Of a stretch of 43,543 bases of DNA, positions 33,406-42,755 are shown one piece after another; the stretch's first letter is position 1; each line of letters begins with the position of its first letter. Source of the stretch: Candidatus Celaenobacter antarcticus. GTDB lineage: Bacteria > Cloacimonadota > Cloacimonadia > JGIOTU-2. The position numbers and the translations under genes were made by a program. The DNA lies in contig JAVCDK010000154.1 of NCBI GenBank assembly GCA_030765865.1, positions 1-43,543 on the forward strand. The letters are read 5' to 3'. The notes beneath the pieces were generated by a model. The model searched no databases and was not told the origin of the DNA. It saw nothing but the letters and a program-made list of their open reading frames with translations.

Positions 33406-33852
33406 TTATTCTTTTATCACTCTATCATGAAGCTCCCTGAGGAATTCTAAACCCTTTTTGGATATTTTCCGCGAGTATAGTTCCCGATTGAACATATACA
33501 CAATGTGCTCACAGCCGGGTTCAATATTGAACTTCATTCTCTCTGTCAACGCACGGTCTGCATCTTTCATAAAGATTATCTCGCCGGAATACCCGCATTT
33601 GTAGAATTCAGCAGGTCTTTTTGTGATGAATGACAGCACCCTTTCCATATTTTCGCGATCCATAAAAGTTTGAGCTAAAATCGGCTTCATCCCTTTATGA
33701 ACTAGTCCTTCATTGAAGAGAATCTCCACTCGATCAGTGCTGTCACGCATATACATCTTCATTGCATAATCAATAGATGAATCGCATCCCAATAGAAATA
33801 GAGATATAACTCCCAAACAAATAATAACCCATTTCATGGCAACCCCTTTCAT
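33406..33852 (-). CDS. Hypothetical lipoprotein
   Basis: 148 residues from the start at 33852, which has a GAGG site 5 bases upstream; an earlier in-frame ATG at 33870 and a later one at 33837 are less well supported. The lipobox is LLGC (Cys23). The mature part is helical with a Cys-containing core (EFYKCGYSGEIIFMKDADRA ... EPGCEHIVYMF). The two cysteines are consistent with a disulfide in the periplasm. Family not recognised. Confidence 0.6.
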   Translation of the reverse strand: MKGVAMKWVIICLGVISLFLLGCDSSIDYAMKMYMRDSTDRVEILFNEGLVHKGMKPILAQTFMDRENMERVLSFITKRPAEFYKCGYSGEIIFMKDADRALTERMKFNIEPGCEHIVYMFNRELYSRKISKKGLEFLRELHDRVIKE

Positions 33853-34161
33853 GGCATCCTCTAATTCCACACTCTTAATTTTTGAAAATGATCAAATGCT
33901 AATAAAAGCTGTCAATGTTTAATATTTTTCTTACAAATACCACTATAATTCCATAAGTAATTCCAGAGAATGGAAAAAGGAGTAAGGAAAATGGAGAATT
34001 GAAAATTTTTAAAGTTTTCCAATAATATAATTATTGACAATCATTCTTGCATTTTTAATTAAATAAAAAAATATATTTTTATTTCTTTGTGGTGAAAGTG
34101 ATTTTCAATGAAAAATTATTTTGTAAAAAATTATATGAAAAAATTATTGATCGGAGTATTT

Positions 34162-37083
34162 ATGAAAAAGATGATTTTTTTAGCTTTGATTGTATTCTTA
34201 TTTATTTTGCCATCTTTATTGTTTTCTGGTGAAACAGGAAATATTGCAGGAAAAGTGTATGCACAAAACACAGGAGACCCCCTTTTTCAGGCTAATGTTT
34301 TTTTAAAGGACTTAAACACGGGAATGTTAACAAATGAATATGGTAGTTTTATAATGAAGAATATACCAATTGGTATTCATACTGTAATCGTAAGTTATAT
34401 GGGATATGAAAAATTATCTGAAACAGTTGAAGTAAAACCCAATTTGACAACTACTATCACATTTTCATTAAAGATGAAAACTGTTAGTATTACAGGTATT
34501 ACAGTTACCGCAACCCGCGCTGTAAAAAGAGAAACACCGATCGCTTTTACAGATATTGGTAAAGCTGAAATTGAAGATAAATACACAACCCAGGATATGC
34601 CTATGTTACTTGAAGATGTTCCCGGATTATTTGCTAACTCAACTGGAATTGGTGAAGCACAAATTACGATGAGAGGTTTTGAAGCTGATAAAATCCAAAT
34701 TCTAATAAACGGTATCCCTGTTAATGACCCTGAAAGCCAGAAGGTTTATTGGTCAAATTGGACAGGTTTATCGAGCACAGTTAAGTCAGTTCAGGTACAG
34801 CGTGGAGCTGGCACATCCTTGTATGGTTCAGGTGCTTTTGGTGGTTCAATAAATATTGAAACCATAGGGTCAAGTCCCCAAAAAAGATGGGTATTTAGAT
34901 CCTCTGTTGGTAGTTATTATACTGATAGTAAAGTAGCTAATGGAGAGGGCGATATTACAAGTTATATTCCTTTAAATTATAATGCTGCACTCCGTTATGA
35001 ATCCGGAATCCTATTTGATGGAAAATTTAACTTCAGCGTTATGGCAGAAAGAAAAGCAGGTGATTCATATGTTGTAGGAACAGGTTATAATGGGTATTCT
35101 GTGGGTGCGGAAACACAAAATATTATTGGTGGCCATACTATTAATTCCAGCTTTATTGTAGCCCCACAGGAACATAATAATGTTTATTTCAAGTCTGACC
35201 CGAAATTGTTTGATACACTTGGTCGAGACTATAATCGGAATAACACTCCCGATCAGAAAAATTATTATAGTAAACCTCAATTTTCAATTCGGGATGAATG
35301 GAAAATTTCAGATAATCAGTTGCTTATGACAAATACCTTTTTAACAAAAGGTAATGGTGGAGGTAAATATCTTTCACAGAGTATTTTTAATGTTGATAAT
35401 GGAGATATAACCTTTATGCCATTGCATACTGAACATAACGAAGATATTAATTTTGGCAAACATGCCTATTACATATATCAGTTGACAGACTCTCTGCTTA
35501 TATTCGATGGATTCAACCCTTCAGATTCAAATTATTATAATTATCCAACCTATAGGGGTAAAATAATTACTTCAGCCGCTGATCTTTTTAGTCCTCCGAC
35601 AACATATTCATATACCTGGCTGAATGACCAGATAAGTAATCATTTTCAATGGGGTTTGAATACATATTATAAGCATGAAATTAATCCAGATTTTACTTTT
35701 GTTTTAGGTGGGGAATTTAGATATTGGAAAGCAGATCACATTGGTAAGAGAAAAGACTTTAGATATTTTAATTCAGATACTGACAGTCTGGGAGTTTATT
35801 CTATTTTCCAAAATAATTATGATGAAACTTCAACAGTGAATAATATATCCGGTTTTGCCAGAATAAATTTGAAACCTATAGAAAATATGAATATTATGTT
35901 AGACGCTCAACTGGCTAGTTATAACTCCAAAGTTGATGAAAATCCCATTCAGATTTACGATATCAGTACTGGAGAGCCTACATCTTACTTTTTCTATTCT
36001 ACAAAAAATTCCACTGTAACAGACACCGCTGGGAATAAAATTTTAAAATTCACTGCAGATGACTATAAAAAAACTTATAACTTTTTTTCACCAAAATTTG
36101 GTGTTAATTACAATATTTCAGAATATTTCAACATTATGACAAATTATTCCATTTCATATAAAGAACCTAAAACTATGCAGTGGTATAGCGGTTATGATGG
36201 ACCAAATGGAAACCAAATGTATACTGTTCAATTGGTTGATAGTTTACATAATGAATATAAGGAAGAACACTTTTATGGTGAATTAAAACCAGAGAAAATT
36301 AATACTGTCGAATTTGGTGTTGGTTATGATGGTGCTATTATTGATCTTAATGCCAACTATTATATTAGTGATTATAAGGATAAGATTGAATATGTTACCA
36401 TACCCGTTAAAAATTATCAATGGGATGCGCAGGGTGATTCTATTCAATCATACATGGTAGATGAAAGCCTGATCTTAAATGCAGGCGAAGCTCGCCATCA
36501 GGGTTTGGAATTAAGCTCAAAAATAAAATATTATGACTTTGATTTTTCCACATCTTTGACTTTAGCACAATTTCGTTGGACAAAAATGAATATTGAAAAA
36601 ATATTCGATACAAGTGCTGAAGATATGAAAGGTAAGGTGGTTCCTTTTTCTCCCGAGAAAATGTTCAATTGCTCAGCCGGTTATACCTTTCATAATCTGC
36701 CCTTAAATGGGAAATTACGAATCGGTATAAATGCAGAATGGTGGGATGATTACTATGCCAATTATACTAATGAATATACTTACCATACTACAGATACATC
36801 CTATGTAAAGACTACCAAGCTTCCTCCCGTTTATAATATAGGAAGTAGCATCAAATATTCTTTTGAATTTTTCGGAAAAGAAGCAACCCTTCGCTTTGAT
36901 TTTAATAATATACTTAATCGCAAAGAGAATTATTCGTCAGCAAATGTAAGAGCTGACTATAATAGAAAAAAAATGAACGACGATGGTGATCTTGTAGATG
37001 ATTATTTAACGGGAGTTGATTATTTATATGTTACTCCTGCCCCACTATTCAATATGTTTTGTACAATTGAAATCAAATTCTGA
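34162..37083 (+). CDS. TonB-dependent outer-membrane receptor
   Basis: 973 residues from the ATG at 34162, with GGAG 6 bases upstream and a clean signal peptide (KKMIFLALIVFLFILPSLLF). An upstream in-frame ATG (34108) would add 18 unlikely residues. Order: a carboxypeptidase-regulatory-like N-terminal domain (~25-105, GNIAGKVYAQNTGDPLFQAN), the plug (~120-235; MLLEDVPGLFANS, MRGFEADKIQILINGIPVND, VQRGAGTSLYGSGAFGGSIN), then a long beta-barrel rich in aromatic residues ending FNMFCTIEIKF. It imports a substrate across the outer membrane using TonB energy. The substrate is unknown; no SusD partner is next to it. A Fur-like half-site (AATCATT) occurs upstream at ~34038, too weak to call. Confidence 0.9.
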   Translation: MKKMIFLALIVFLFILPSLLFSGETGNIAGKVYAQNTGDPLFQANVFLKDLNTGMLTNEYGSFIMKNIPIGIHTVIVSYMGYEKLSETVEVKPNLTTTITFSLKMKTVSITGITVTATRAVKRETPIAFTDIGKAEIEDKYTTQDMPMLLEDVPGLFANSTGIGEAQITMRGFEADKIQILINGIPVNDPESQKVYWSNWTGLSSTVKSVQVQRGAGTSLYGSGAFGGSINIETIGSSPQKRWVFRSSVGSYYTDSKVANGEGDITSYIPLNYNAALRYESGILFDGKFNFSVMAERKAGDSYVVGTGYNGYSVGAETQNIIGGHTINSSFIVAPQEHNNVYFKSDPKLFDTLGRDYNRNNTPDQKNYYSKPQFSIRDEWKISDNQLLMTNTFLTKGNGGGKYLSQSIFNVDNGDITFMPLHTEHNEDINFGKHAYYIYQLTDSLLIFDGFNPSDSNYYNYPTYRGKIITSAADLFSPPTTYSYTWLNDQISNHFQWGLNTYYKHEINPDFTFVLGGEFRYWKADHIGKRKDFRYFNSDTDSLGVYSIFQNNYDETSTVNNISGFARINLKPIENMNIMLDAQLASYNSKVDENPIQIYDISTGEPTSYFFYSTKNSTVTDTAGNKILKFTADDYKKTYNFFSPKFGVNYNISEYFNIMTNYSISYKEPKTMQWYSGYDGPNGNQMYTVQLVDSLHNEYKEEHFYGELKPEKINTVEFGVGYDGAIIDLNANYYISDYKDKIEYVTIPVKNYQWDAQGDSIQSYMVDESLILNAGEARHQGLELSSKIKYYDFDFSTSLTLAQFRWTKMNIEKIFDTSAEDMKGKVVPFSPEKMFNCSAGYTFHNLPLNGKLRIGINAEWWDDYYANYTNEYTYHTTDTSYVKTTKLPPVYNIGSSIKYSFEFFGKEATLRFDFNNILNRKENYSSANVRADYNRKKMNDDGDLVDDYLTGVDYLYVTPAPLFNMFCTIEIKF

Positions 37084-37110
37084 TATTACGTGCTTATAGA
37101 AACGATGAAA

Positions 37111-37142
37111 AAAAAAGAGCCCGGTGCATACAGGGCCCTTTT
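37111..37142. terminator. Bidirectional terminator between convergent genes
   Basis: AAAAGAGCCC and GGGCCCTTTT pair across a short loop (GGTGCATACA region), with an A-run on the left and T-run on the right. It can serve both the TonB receptor gene and the convergent gene at 37169. Confidence 0.85.
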
Positions 37143-37168
37143 GCATTATGAATAATAAAATTGTCTAC

Positions 37169-38158
37169 TTAACGCAATAGGATCATTCTCTTAATAGTGT
37201 TGGAATTTTCTATGTTCATTTTATAAAAATAGACACCATCAGAAAGAGAGTTTCCATTTTCGTCTTTTCCATTCCACTCTACTGAATGCTCACCTACATT
37301 AAAATAGTCATCAGATATGGTTTTCATCTTTTGTCCGAGTATATTGAAAATCTCAATTTCAACATTTGCCGATTGTCTTAAATAGAATTTGATCTCAGTT
37401 TGTGAACTAAAAGGATTAGGAATATTATCCAGAATAATGGCATTTGCATCTTGATTTTCATCAACTGCGATCGCCAAGACCAGATCATCAGGCGTTCTAG
37501 GATTCACACCATATTCATCATAGCTATAATCAACACAACCTCTAATAATATCCCATTCCTGATCCAATTCAATTACTATTGGCGGGTCAAATTCGTCTAA
37601 ATAAAAGAAACCATCATCAATCTGGGCAAGACCTGTGCCATCATCTACTAACCATTGCCCATAACTGTCAGGTACTTGAATAACAGTTACATCATTCAAC
37701 TCAACCAAAACACCTTCATAAGGTTCTGCTGTTGCAGTTATCATCAACTCTCCACAATTAACAGGTGTAGCAGGAGGAATTGGATTCCCAGAACTTAAAA
37801 GAGTTACATTAAAATAAACACCCCCGTAACCGGAAATTTCAGTCATTCCATAATATTCAACAACAGTTCCCGTAATTTCTACTTCATCGCCAGGAACAAG
37901 TGTTGTATCTCCTGCCATATAAATAAGAATACCTTTCCAAGCATCACCTTCTGGCATTGAAATATAAAAGTTATCCTTATAACCTGTCCATTCTGGAGTA
38001 TTTACAATTCCTGTAATTGTTACTTCTTGTCCCTCATAAGTTGATGGATATGTATTATCACCACCAGGAATAGTAGTATATTGGACATCATAAATCGTTG
38101 TTGCAGAAAGAGTTCCGACAAATAAAAATACAACTAAAAAGGTAATTAGTTTTTTCAT
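37169..38158 (-). CDS. Secreted OB-fold protein with type IX-type sorting domain
   Basis: 329 residues, complete paralogue of the truncated first gene. Signal peptide 1-19 (GTLSA); GAGG lies 6 bases before the start. Residues ~25-135 resemble an OB-fold nucleic-acid/oligosaccharide-binding-like domain (GQEVTITGIVNT, GDEVEITGTVVEYYGMTEI). Residues ~135-225 form a second beta domain (EGVLVELNDVTVIQVPDSYG, VDDGTGLAQIDDGFF, GVNPRTPDDL). The last ~80 residues are a FlgD-like sorting domain (IPNPFSSQTEIKF, SVEWNGKDENGNSLSDGVYF, KRMILLR). Its role is unknown; such proteins often accompany secreted nucleases or esterases. It is monocistronic between a terminator and an AT-rich promoter region. Confidence 0.82.
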   Translation of the reverse strand: MKKLITFLVVFLFVGTLSATTIYDVQYTTIPGGDNTYPSTYEGQEVTITGIVNTPEWTGYKDNFYISMPEGDAWKGILIYMAGDTTLVPGDEVEITGTVVEYYGMTEISGYGGVYFNVTLLSSGNPIPPATPVNCGELMITATAEPYEGVLVELNDVTVIQVPDSYGQWLVDDGTGLAQIDDGFFYLDEFDPPIVIELDQEWDIIRGCVDYSYDEYGVNPRTPDDLVLAIAVDENQDANAIILDNIPNPFSSQTEIKFYLRQSANVEIEIFNILGQKMKTISDDYFNVGEHSVEWNGKDENGNSLSDGVYFYKMNIENSNTIKRMILLR

Positions 38159-38289
38159 TGATACCTCGATTCTTTTTTATTTTCCATACTTTCTTATTTT
38201 ATTAAAACAAATGTCAAGCACTTTTTTTCTATCTTTCATACCCCCAAAAAATTCAGATACATGCAGCATTTTTCTCGAGATATAGAATA

Positions 38290-39516
38290 TTATTTCTTTC
38301 TTATAACCCTCCCTTCTGCCATGACCATTTTGGGGAAGGCGCCAAATTGCAGCGGGTTTTTATCCCACACAACAAGACTGGCGAGCTTACCTGGTTCGAC
38401 AGTACCCAGAATGTCATCTATATGAAGAATTTTTGCATTTTTATATGTGATGAGCGAGATCGCATCTTCCTCGGACATACCCTGTATCATGAAGAATTTC
38501 AAGCTGTCACGCAGCGCAATTGTGTGTATCACAGGATGGTCTGTCATCAATCCGTAAAATGCTTTGGATTGCATAAGAAGAAGTGTGTTCTGATAATATG
38601 CGTGCTTCAGCTCTACCTTGTATCCAACCGATCCAAGAGGTCCATAAACGACCGGGATATTATTCTTTGCAAGCTCATCAAAGATGTCTTTATGAAATAC
38701 ATCGCCGGTGTGTTCTGCGGTGCACTTGATCTTATATTTTTTTGCCAGATGGATGAGATACAGCACATCATCGTCTTTGTGGACATGAACTTTTGAAGTA
38801 TATTCACCAGATAACAGAGTTAACAGCGCCTTGTCCTCTGGGGTAAATCCAAGTTCAAATTCTCGTTCGATAATCCTTTTATCCGTATCAAAATCCTTCT
38901 TGTTGATCTTCTTCTTTTTATATTTTGCCTTCAGTTCAATGATCTTTTTATCTTTTGTGACTTCGGCTTTCTCCTGTTTGATCAGCACTTCATCCAGCTT
39001 TTTTTCCAGCAGTGCATACACACCCATTCGGGTATTTGAGCGTTCACCTTTCCAATCCGTTGTAGAGCGCGGATTGAATCCAAGTGCCATCTTGAAACCA
39101 TACGCTTTCATAAATGCATCATCACGATTTTTCCCGAAGTTTTTGATTATCATTGCCTGTCCGCCGATGAGGTTTCCGCTTCCGGGAACCACACAACTAT
39201 AGAGCACACCGAAATCCACGGCATCTTTGAATGCACGGTCATCAAAATAGATACTGTCGATCGGGTTATCCAGCGGAAGTATCTGGTTGGTGATGTCATT
39301 GGTTTCGGATTCGGTCCATGGTTCACCTTCGCGGTCCATTCCAATATGAGAATGAGCATCTATAAAGGCAGGAGTGACCCATCCTTCAAAATCCGCCTTC
39401 ATTTTTTTGTCTGAAATATCAATGATCTTTTTCCCTTCCACGACAATGTATTTATTCTCTACTTTACCCTTTCCATTAAAGAGTACATCCGCTTTAATAA
39501 CTTTCTGCTTTGCCAT
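38290..39516 (-). CDS. Amidohydrolase family protein (imidazolonepropionase-like)
   Basis: 408 residues from the start at 39516 (AAGGA upstream); an extended in-frame start at 39591 would add 25 atypical residues. The metal-binding DAHSHIG (His55, His57) follows a FEGWVTPAF strand, as in the family. Later motifs CTAEHTGDVF (His) and LMTDHPVIHT (Asp/His) complete a likely binuclear centre; DDILGTVEPGKLASLVVWDK is the usual C-terminal urease-like beta strand. A Lys-rich charged insertion (~165-215) is unusual. The substrate cannot be predicted; many relatives are annotated as secreted, but no signal peptide is seen here. Confidence 0.85.
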   Translation of the reverse strand: MAKQKVIKADVLFNGKGKVENKYIVVEGKKIIDISDKKMKADFEGWVTPAFIDAHSHIGMDREGEPWTESETNDITNQILPLDNPIDSIYFDDRAFKDAVDFGVLYSCVVPGSGNLIGGQAMIIKNFGKNRDDAFMKAYGFKMALGFNPRSTTDWKGERSNTRMGVYALLEKKLDEVLIKQEKAEVTKDKKIIELKAKYKKKKINKKDFDTDKRIIEREFELGFTPEDKALLTLLSGEYTSKVHVHKDDDVLYLIHLAKKYKIKCTAEHTGDVFHKDIFDELAKNNIPVVYGPLGSVGYKVELKHAYYQNTLLLMQSKAFYGLMTDHPVIHTIALRDSLKFFMIQGMSEEDAISLITYKNAKILHIDDILGTVEPGKLASLVVWDKNPLQFGAFPKMVMAEGRVIRKK

Positions 39517-39570
39517 TTGTTTTCCTTTCTTACTAAAGACATATTTATTTTTAAATCCATAAATTTCATA

Positions 39571-39596
39571 GCCACCAAGGCACAAAGTCACGAAGG
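39571..39596. repeat. Fragment of a dispersed repeat
   Basis: GCCACCAAGGCACAAAGTCA followed by CGAAGG resembles dispersed ACCACxAAG/CACGAAG-type repeat units, like the arms of the 14943-15080 element in style but not in exact sequence. Only one arm is present here. Confidence 0.4.
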
Positions 39597-39716
39597 AATA
39601 AAAAAGTTAAACAAGTTGAGATCATCTTCTTCGTACTTAATTAACAAACCTTCTAAAACCATTTTCAATTTTTGGAAAATTAAAGTTTATTAAGTGGCCA
39701 AATCACAAATCGTTAA

Positions 39717-39760
39717 CCCTGTGAAATAGCAAAGCTAAATCTTCGATTTATTTAACAGGG
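39717..39760. repeat. Nested hairpin repeat
   Basis: CCCTGT (39717-39722) pairs with ACAGGG (39755-39760), enclosing TAAATC-TTC-GATTTA (39736-39750). There is no T-run and it sits 30 bases after the tldE stop (reading the minus strand). It could act as a weak terminator or be a palindromic repeat. Confidence 0.45.
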
Positions 39761-39791
39761 CTAATCATTGTTCGACATTCAATACTCAGCA

Positions 39792-41099
39792 CTATTTTGA
39801 CGAAACACTTATGCTATCAAATAAGATTGCAGGCATTCTTCCACCCCAGCATGGGTGAAGTTTGTTCTCAATTGCGATGACTTTTTTCAATGTATCATAT
39901 ACATTTCCTGCAATCATAATGTCTTTTACACGACCTACAATCTCGCCTTTTTCGACGTATAAACCGGGACTGACACCAACCGAATAATCACCATTAGGAA
40001 TATTTCCGCTATGAGCTCCCATGACACCATCGAGAATGATGCCTTTATCCATCATGGCAACAAGCTCTTCAAATGATTTCTCGCCGGGTTCAATTCGAGG
40101 ATGCAGCAAGCGCGGAGTGGGTTTCATAGTAATAGTATCTCCACCCCACATTGAAGCTCGGTAACCATGACCAGTCGATTTTGCACCTAATTTTTGTGCG
40201 TAGTTCAGGTCATAAAAGAAATTTTTGAGTATGCCTTTTTCTATTATGTTCATCCTCTTTGTGGGAACTCCTTCGTCATCAAAACTGCGGGCTCCGGGCA
40301 CCTCATCATCAAGGGCGTTATCGTAAAATGATATTGCTTCACTGATGATCTGCTTTCCGACGTCGTTTTTGATAGGCGAGATGTCTTCATAAATACTCTT
40401 TGCACTCGTTCCGCTATGTAGCCGCCAGAGGAGTGTGTACATGCTTCCCGGCATAAAAAGCACTTTCATTTTACCACCGGAAACCTCGCACACTTTTGAG
40501 GAATCGTTGTACAGCTTTACGAGGTTATCGAGAATATTACGTGAAACAGAAAACGGGATTTTTTCTTCATAAACACGCGAGATGCCAGCACCGCCACCAG
40601 GATAGACGAGACTGAGCCAGTAGCCCGACGAACCGATCTTTGACTGCACATCAGTGCCGTGATTATTCGTGATCCTCACATTCTGAATCTCTTTATATGC
40701 AACAACTTCAATCTCCGCATCAGTGTTCTTGAGAAATACATCGGCAATGCGTTGGCAATTCTCGACCATGGAGGAAGATGTCACTTCTTCAAGATGTTCA
40801 TTGTATGTTTTAAGAAAGGGAAGATCGGATGTATGAGGAAAATCATACAGTGCCTGTACTCCGCCTTTGAGTGAGTCAAGTGCATTCTGCAAGAATTCTT
40901 CTCTGTTGATAAGATTTTTTGTATAGGAGAAACCAAGTTTTCCATTTTTGATAATACGCAATGCCATTCCCGAATGAAACTGGCTTTCGATGTCATGGAG
41001 TTCACCCTTTTGAAACATTACTTCAGATGAGGTCGGATCACAATAATATATTTCTGCCTGATCGCAGACTTTTCGAGCCATTTCTAATAATTTTTCCAT
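39792..41099 (-). CDS. pmbA: TldE/PmbA-type modulator of protease
   Basis: 435 residues from the start at 41099, which has a perfect GGAGG site; it overlaps the tldD stop by one base (TAATG). The family pattern is clear: an N-terminal beta-rich domain (AEIYYCDPTSSEVMFQKGEL, GMALRIIKNGKLGFSYT), then a C-terminal domain with DDEVPGARSFDDEGVPTKR, NFFYDLNYAQKLGAKSTGHG and the final GNVYDTLKKVIAIENK. It lacks the HExxxH zinc motif, as expected for TldE. It forms a heterodimer with TldD that degrades unfolded peptides and, in some bacteria, matures RiPPs. Confidence 0.9.
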   Translation of the reverse strand: MEKLLEMARKVCDQAEIYYCDPTSSEVMFQKGELHDIESQFHSGMALRIIKNGKLGFSYTKNLINREEFLQNALDSLKGGVQALYDFPHTSDLPFLKTYNEHLEEVTSSSMVENCQRIADVFLKNTDAEIEVVAYKEIQNVRITNNHGTDVQSKIGSSGYWLSLVYPGGGAGISRVYEEKIPFSVSRNILDNLVKLYNDSSKVCEVSGGKMKVLFMPGSMYTLLWRLHSGTSAKSIYEDISPIKNDVGKQIISEAISFYDNALDDEVPGARSFDDEGVPTKRMNIIEKGILKNFFYDLNYAQKLGAKSTGHGYRASMWGGDTITMKPTPRLLHPRIEPGEKSFEELVAMMDKGIILDGVMGAHSGNIPNGDYSVGVSPGLYVEKGEIVGRVKDIMIAGNVYDTLKKVIAIENKLHPCWGGRMPAILFDSISVSSK

Positions 41100-42463
41100 T
41101 AGATACCTCCTAACACGACATTTTTCATAAGAATGTGTGGGGCACCATGACATGAGCGAATGTTGGTTTGCCCTTTGCCACATCCTCCGGTTTTGGAAAG
41201 CTTCAGATCATTTCCGACTGCTGTGATATCCTGAAGGGTTTGATAGAGATTACCGGAAATATTGATGTCACGTATCATTTGATCTTTCTTTCCATTCTTC
41301 ACAACATAACCGTATTGAGCCCCGAATGTGAAGTTTTCACCTGAGGTCTGTCCACCCTTTGGATCAAGGATGTAGAGACCGTCACCAAGCTCTGCCAGGA
41401 GCTGTTCGAGGGTTTTCTCTCGAGGTTCAATATAGATCGTCCCCATGCGTATAATAGGAGCATAGCGATAATCTTCCGCAACGCAGTGCCCCGATATTTG
41501 CTCACCAAACTCATGGGCTGTTCTGCGCGAATGCAGTCTTCCGGTAAGCACACCGTTAGTTAAAAGTTTAACTTCACGGACAGCCACACCTTCGTCATCA
41601 TACCTGTAGAACCCAAGCTGATTCGGCATAGTTGCATTATCAATGATTGAGAGTACATCATTGCCGAGTTTGTTGCCGATCTGCATTTTTTTTCTCATAG
41701 CAGGAAGAGATTCCACAATATCTGCTTCGGAGAAATGCCCGAAAGCTTCATGAGCGAATACTCCGGCAAGACCCTGGTTTAGAATACAATTGTAAGCACC
41801 GGCTTTGACAGGTTCAGCTTTAAGAAGCTCGATAGCTATCTGTGTTCTTTGTTCAAATTTATCATCAAGCTCTCTGATAGTATAAAAACCATCACTCCCA
41901 CCAGCACCTATGCGTACATTCTGAGTCAGGTTTCCATCTTTACTGATAATGCTTCCACCTATACCGGTCGTGATAAGATCTTCATGAATTTCTGCCCCTT
42001 CTGAAGACATGAAATATTTTTCACGGGTTACTTCAAAATACCTGGTATTCGTCATCGCGATCTTGTCATGAGCAAGGGGAATATCATTGTAATGCCGAAG
42101 CAATTGAAGCTTTTCTTCGATAGAAATACCACGAGGATCTTCTTTCAAAGTTGGAATAAACGTATCCTTAATAATTGGTACTTTCGCGAGTGTGATCGGT
42201 TTCTCTATATTGCTTCCAAGAAGAATTGCATTCTCTTGTGCAGTTTTCAATGCCTTTTCAGCGTCTTCTTCCTTTGTGAAAGAAACAGAGGTGAATCCGC
42301 CATTCTTCAGTACACGGATTACATATCCGTCTGTGGTAGTTGACCCGATGTTGGAGAGTTCTTTACCATCAAGTGTAATGAATGTATCCTTTTTGATTTC
42401 ATAACGGATGTCTGCATAATCAGCATCTGCTTTATTTAAAATCTGTTTTAGCTTGAGCAGCAT
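41099..42463 (-). CDS. tldD: TldD metalloprotease
   Basis: 454 residues from the start at 42463 (AGGAGG at 4-base spacing); an earlier in-frame ATG exists at 42496 but its site is weak. The catalytic zinc motif HEAFGH (His238-His243) is in AHEAFGHFSEADIV. Other family segments are DDEGVAVREVKLLTNGVLTG, SRRTAHEFG, GHCVAEDYRYAPIIRM and the C-terminal GNLYQTLQDITAVGNDL and CGKGQTNI. It works with the tldE product encoded immediately downstream. No RiPP precursor or maturation gene is seen nearby, so a housekeeping peptide-degradation role is more likely. Confidence 0.93.
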   Translation of the reverse strand: MLLKLKQILNKADADYADIRYEIKKDTFITLDGKELSNIGSTTTDGYVIRVLKNGGFTSVSFTKEEDAEKALKTAQENAILLGSNIEKPITLAKVPIIKDTFIPTLKEDPRGISIEEKLQLLRHYNDIPLAHDKIAMTNTRYFEVTREKYFMSSEGAEIHEDLITTGIGGSIISKDGNLTQNVRIGAGGSDGFYTIRELDDKFEQRTQIAIELLKAEPVKAGAYNCILNQGLAGVFAHEAFGHFSEADIVESLPAMRKKMQIGNKLGNDVLSIIDNATMPNQLGFYRYDDEGVAVREVKLLTNGVLTGRLHSRRTAHEFGEQISGHCVAEDYRYAPIIRMGTIYIEPREKTLEQLLAELGDGLYILDPKGGQTSGENFTFGAQYGYVVKNGKKDQMIRDINISGNLYQTLQDITAVGNDLKLSKTGGCGKGQTNIRSCHGAPHILMKNVVLGGI

Positions 42464-42620
42464 ATAACCTCCTGTATATTTTTCTGTAATGTACAATAAA
42501 TCATTAAATTAAGTCAATTTTTTATATTTAAAATTATCACACCCAATAAATCATTTAGGATTTAGGGATTTCCATTATATTGATAATCTCTTTTATTTAT
42601 TGCATGTCTTTGTTGCGTGG

Positions 42621-42754
42621 CTTTGCGAAAGCTGTGGGTCTTTCGCAAAGTTAATTTTGAACACACCAAATTTGCGAAAGGCAGTATATGATAAAAAAAC
42701 ACAACTTTGCGAAAGGAAGGACTTGTCCGCCCACTGGCGGAAACTTTCGCAAAG
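42621..42754. repeat. Cluster of five CTTTGCGAAAG-type repeats with palindromic core
   Basis: CTTTGCGAAAG occurs at 42621-42631, 42670-42680 (one mismatch) and 42705-42715; its reverse complement CTTTCGCAAAG occurs at 42640-42650 and 42744-42754. Between the last two lies the near-palindrome TCCGCCCACTGGCGGA (42726-42741). The copies can pair as hairpins in several ways. The cluster ends one base from the stop of the MATE gene. Confidence 0.8.
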
Positions 42755-42755
42755 A

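Noticed and set aside
34030-34050. Fur box upstream of the TonB receptor
   Set aside because: Only one AATCATT half-site is recognisable; the palindromic partner is missing.
41099-42463. RiPP maturation locus built around tldD/tldE
   Set aside because: No precursor peptide, cyclase or radical-SAM gene lies nearby; neighbours are an amidohydrolase and a MATE transporter, and the pair is a common housekeeping unit.
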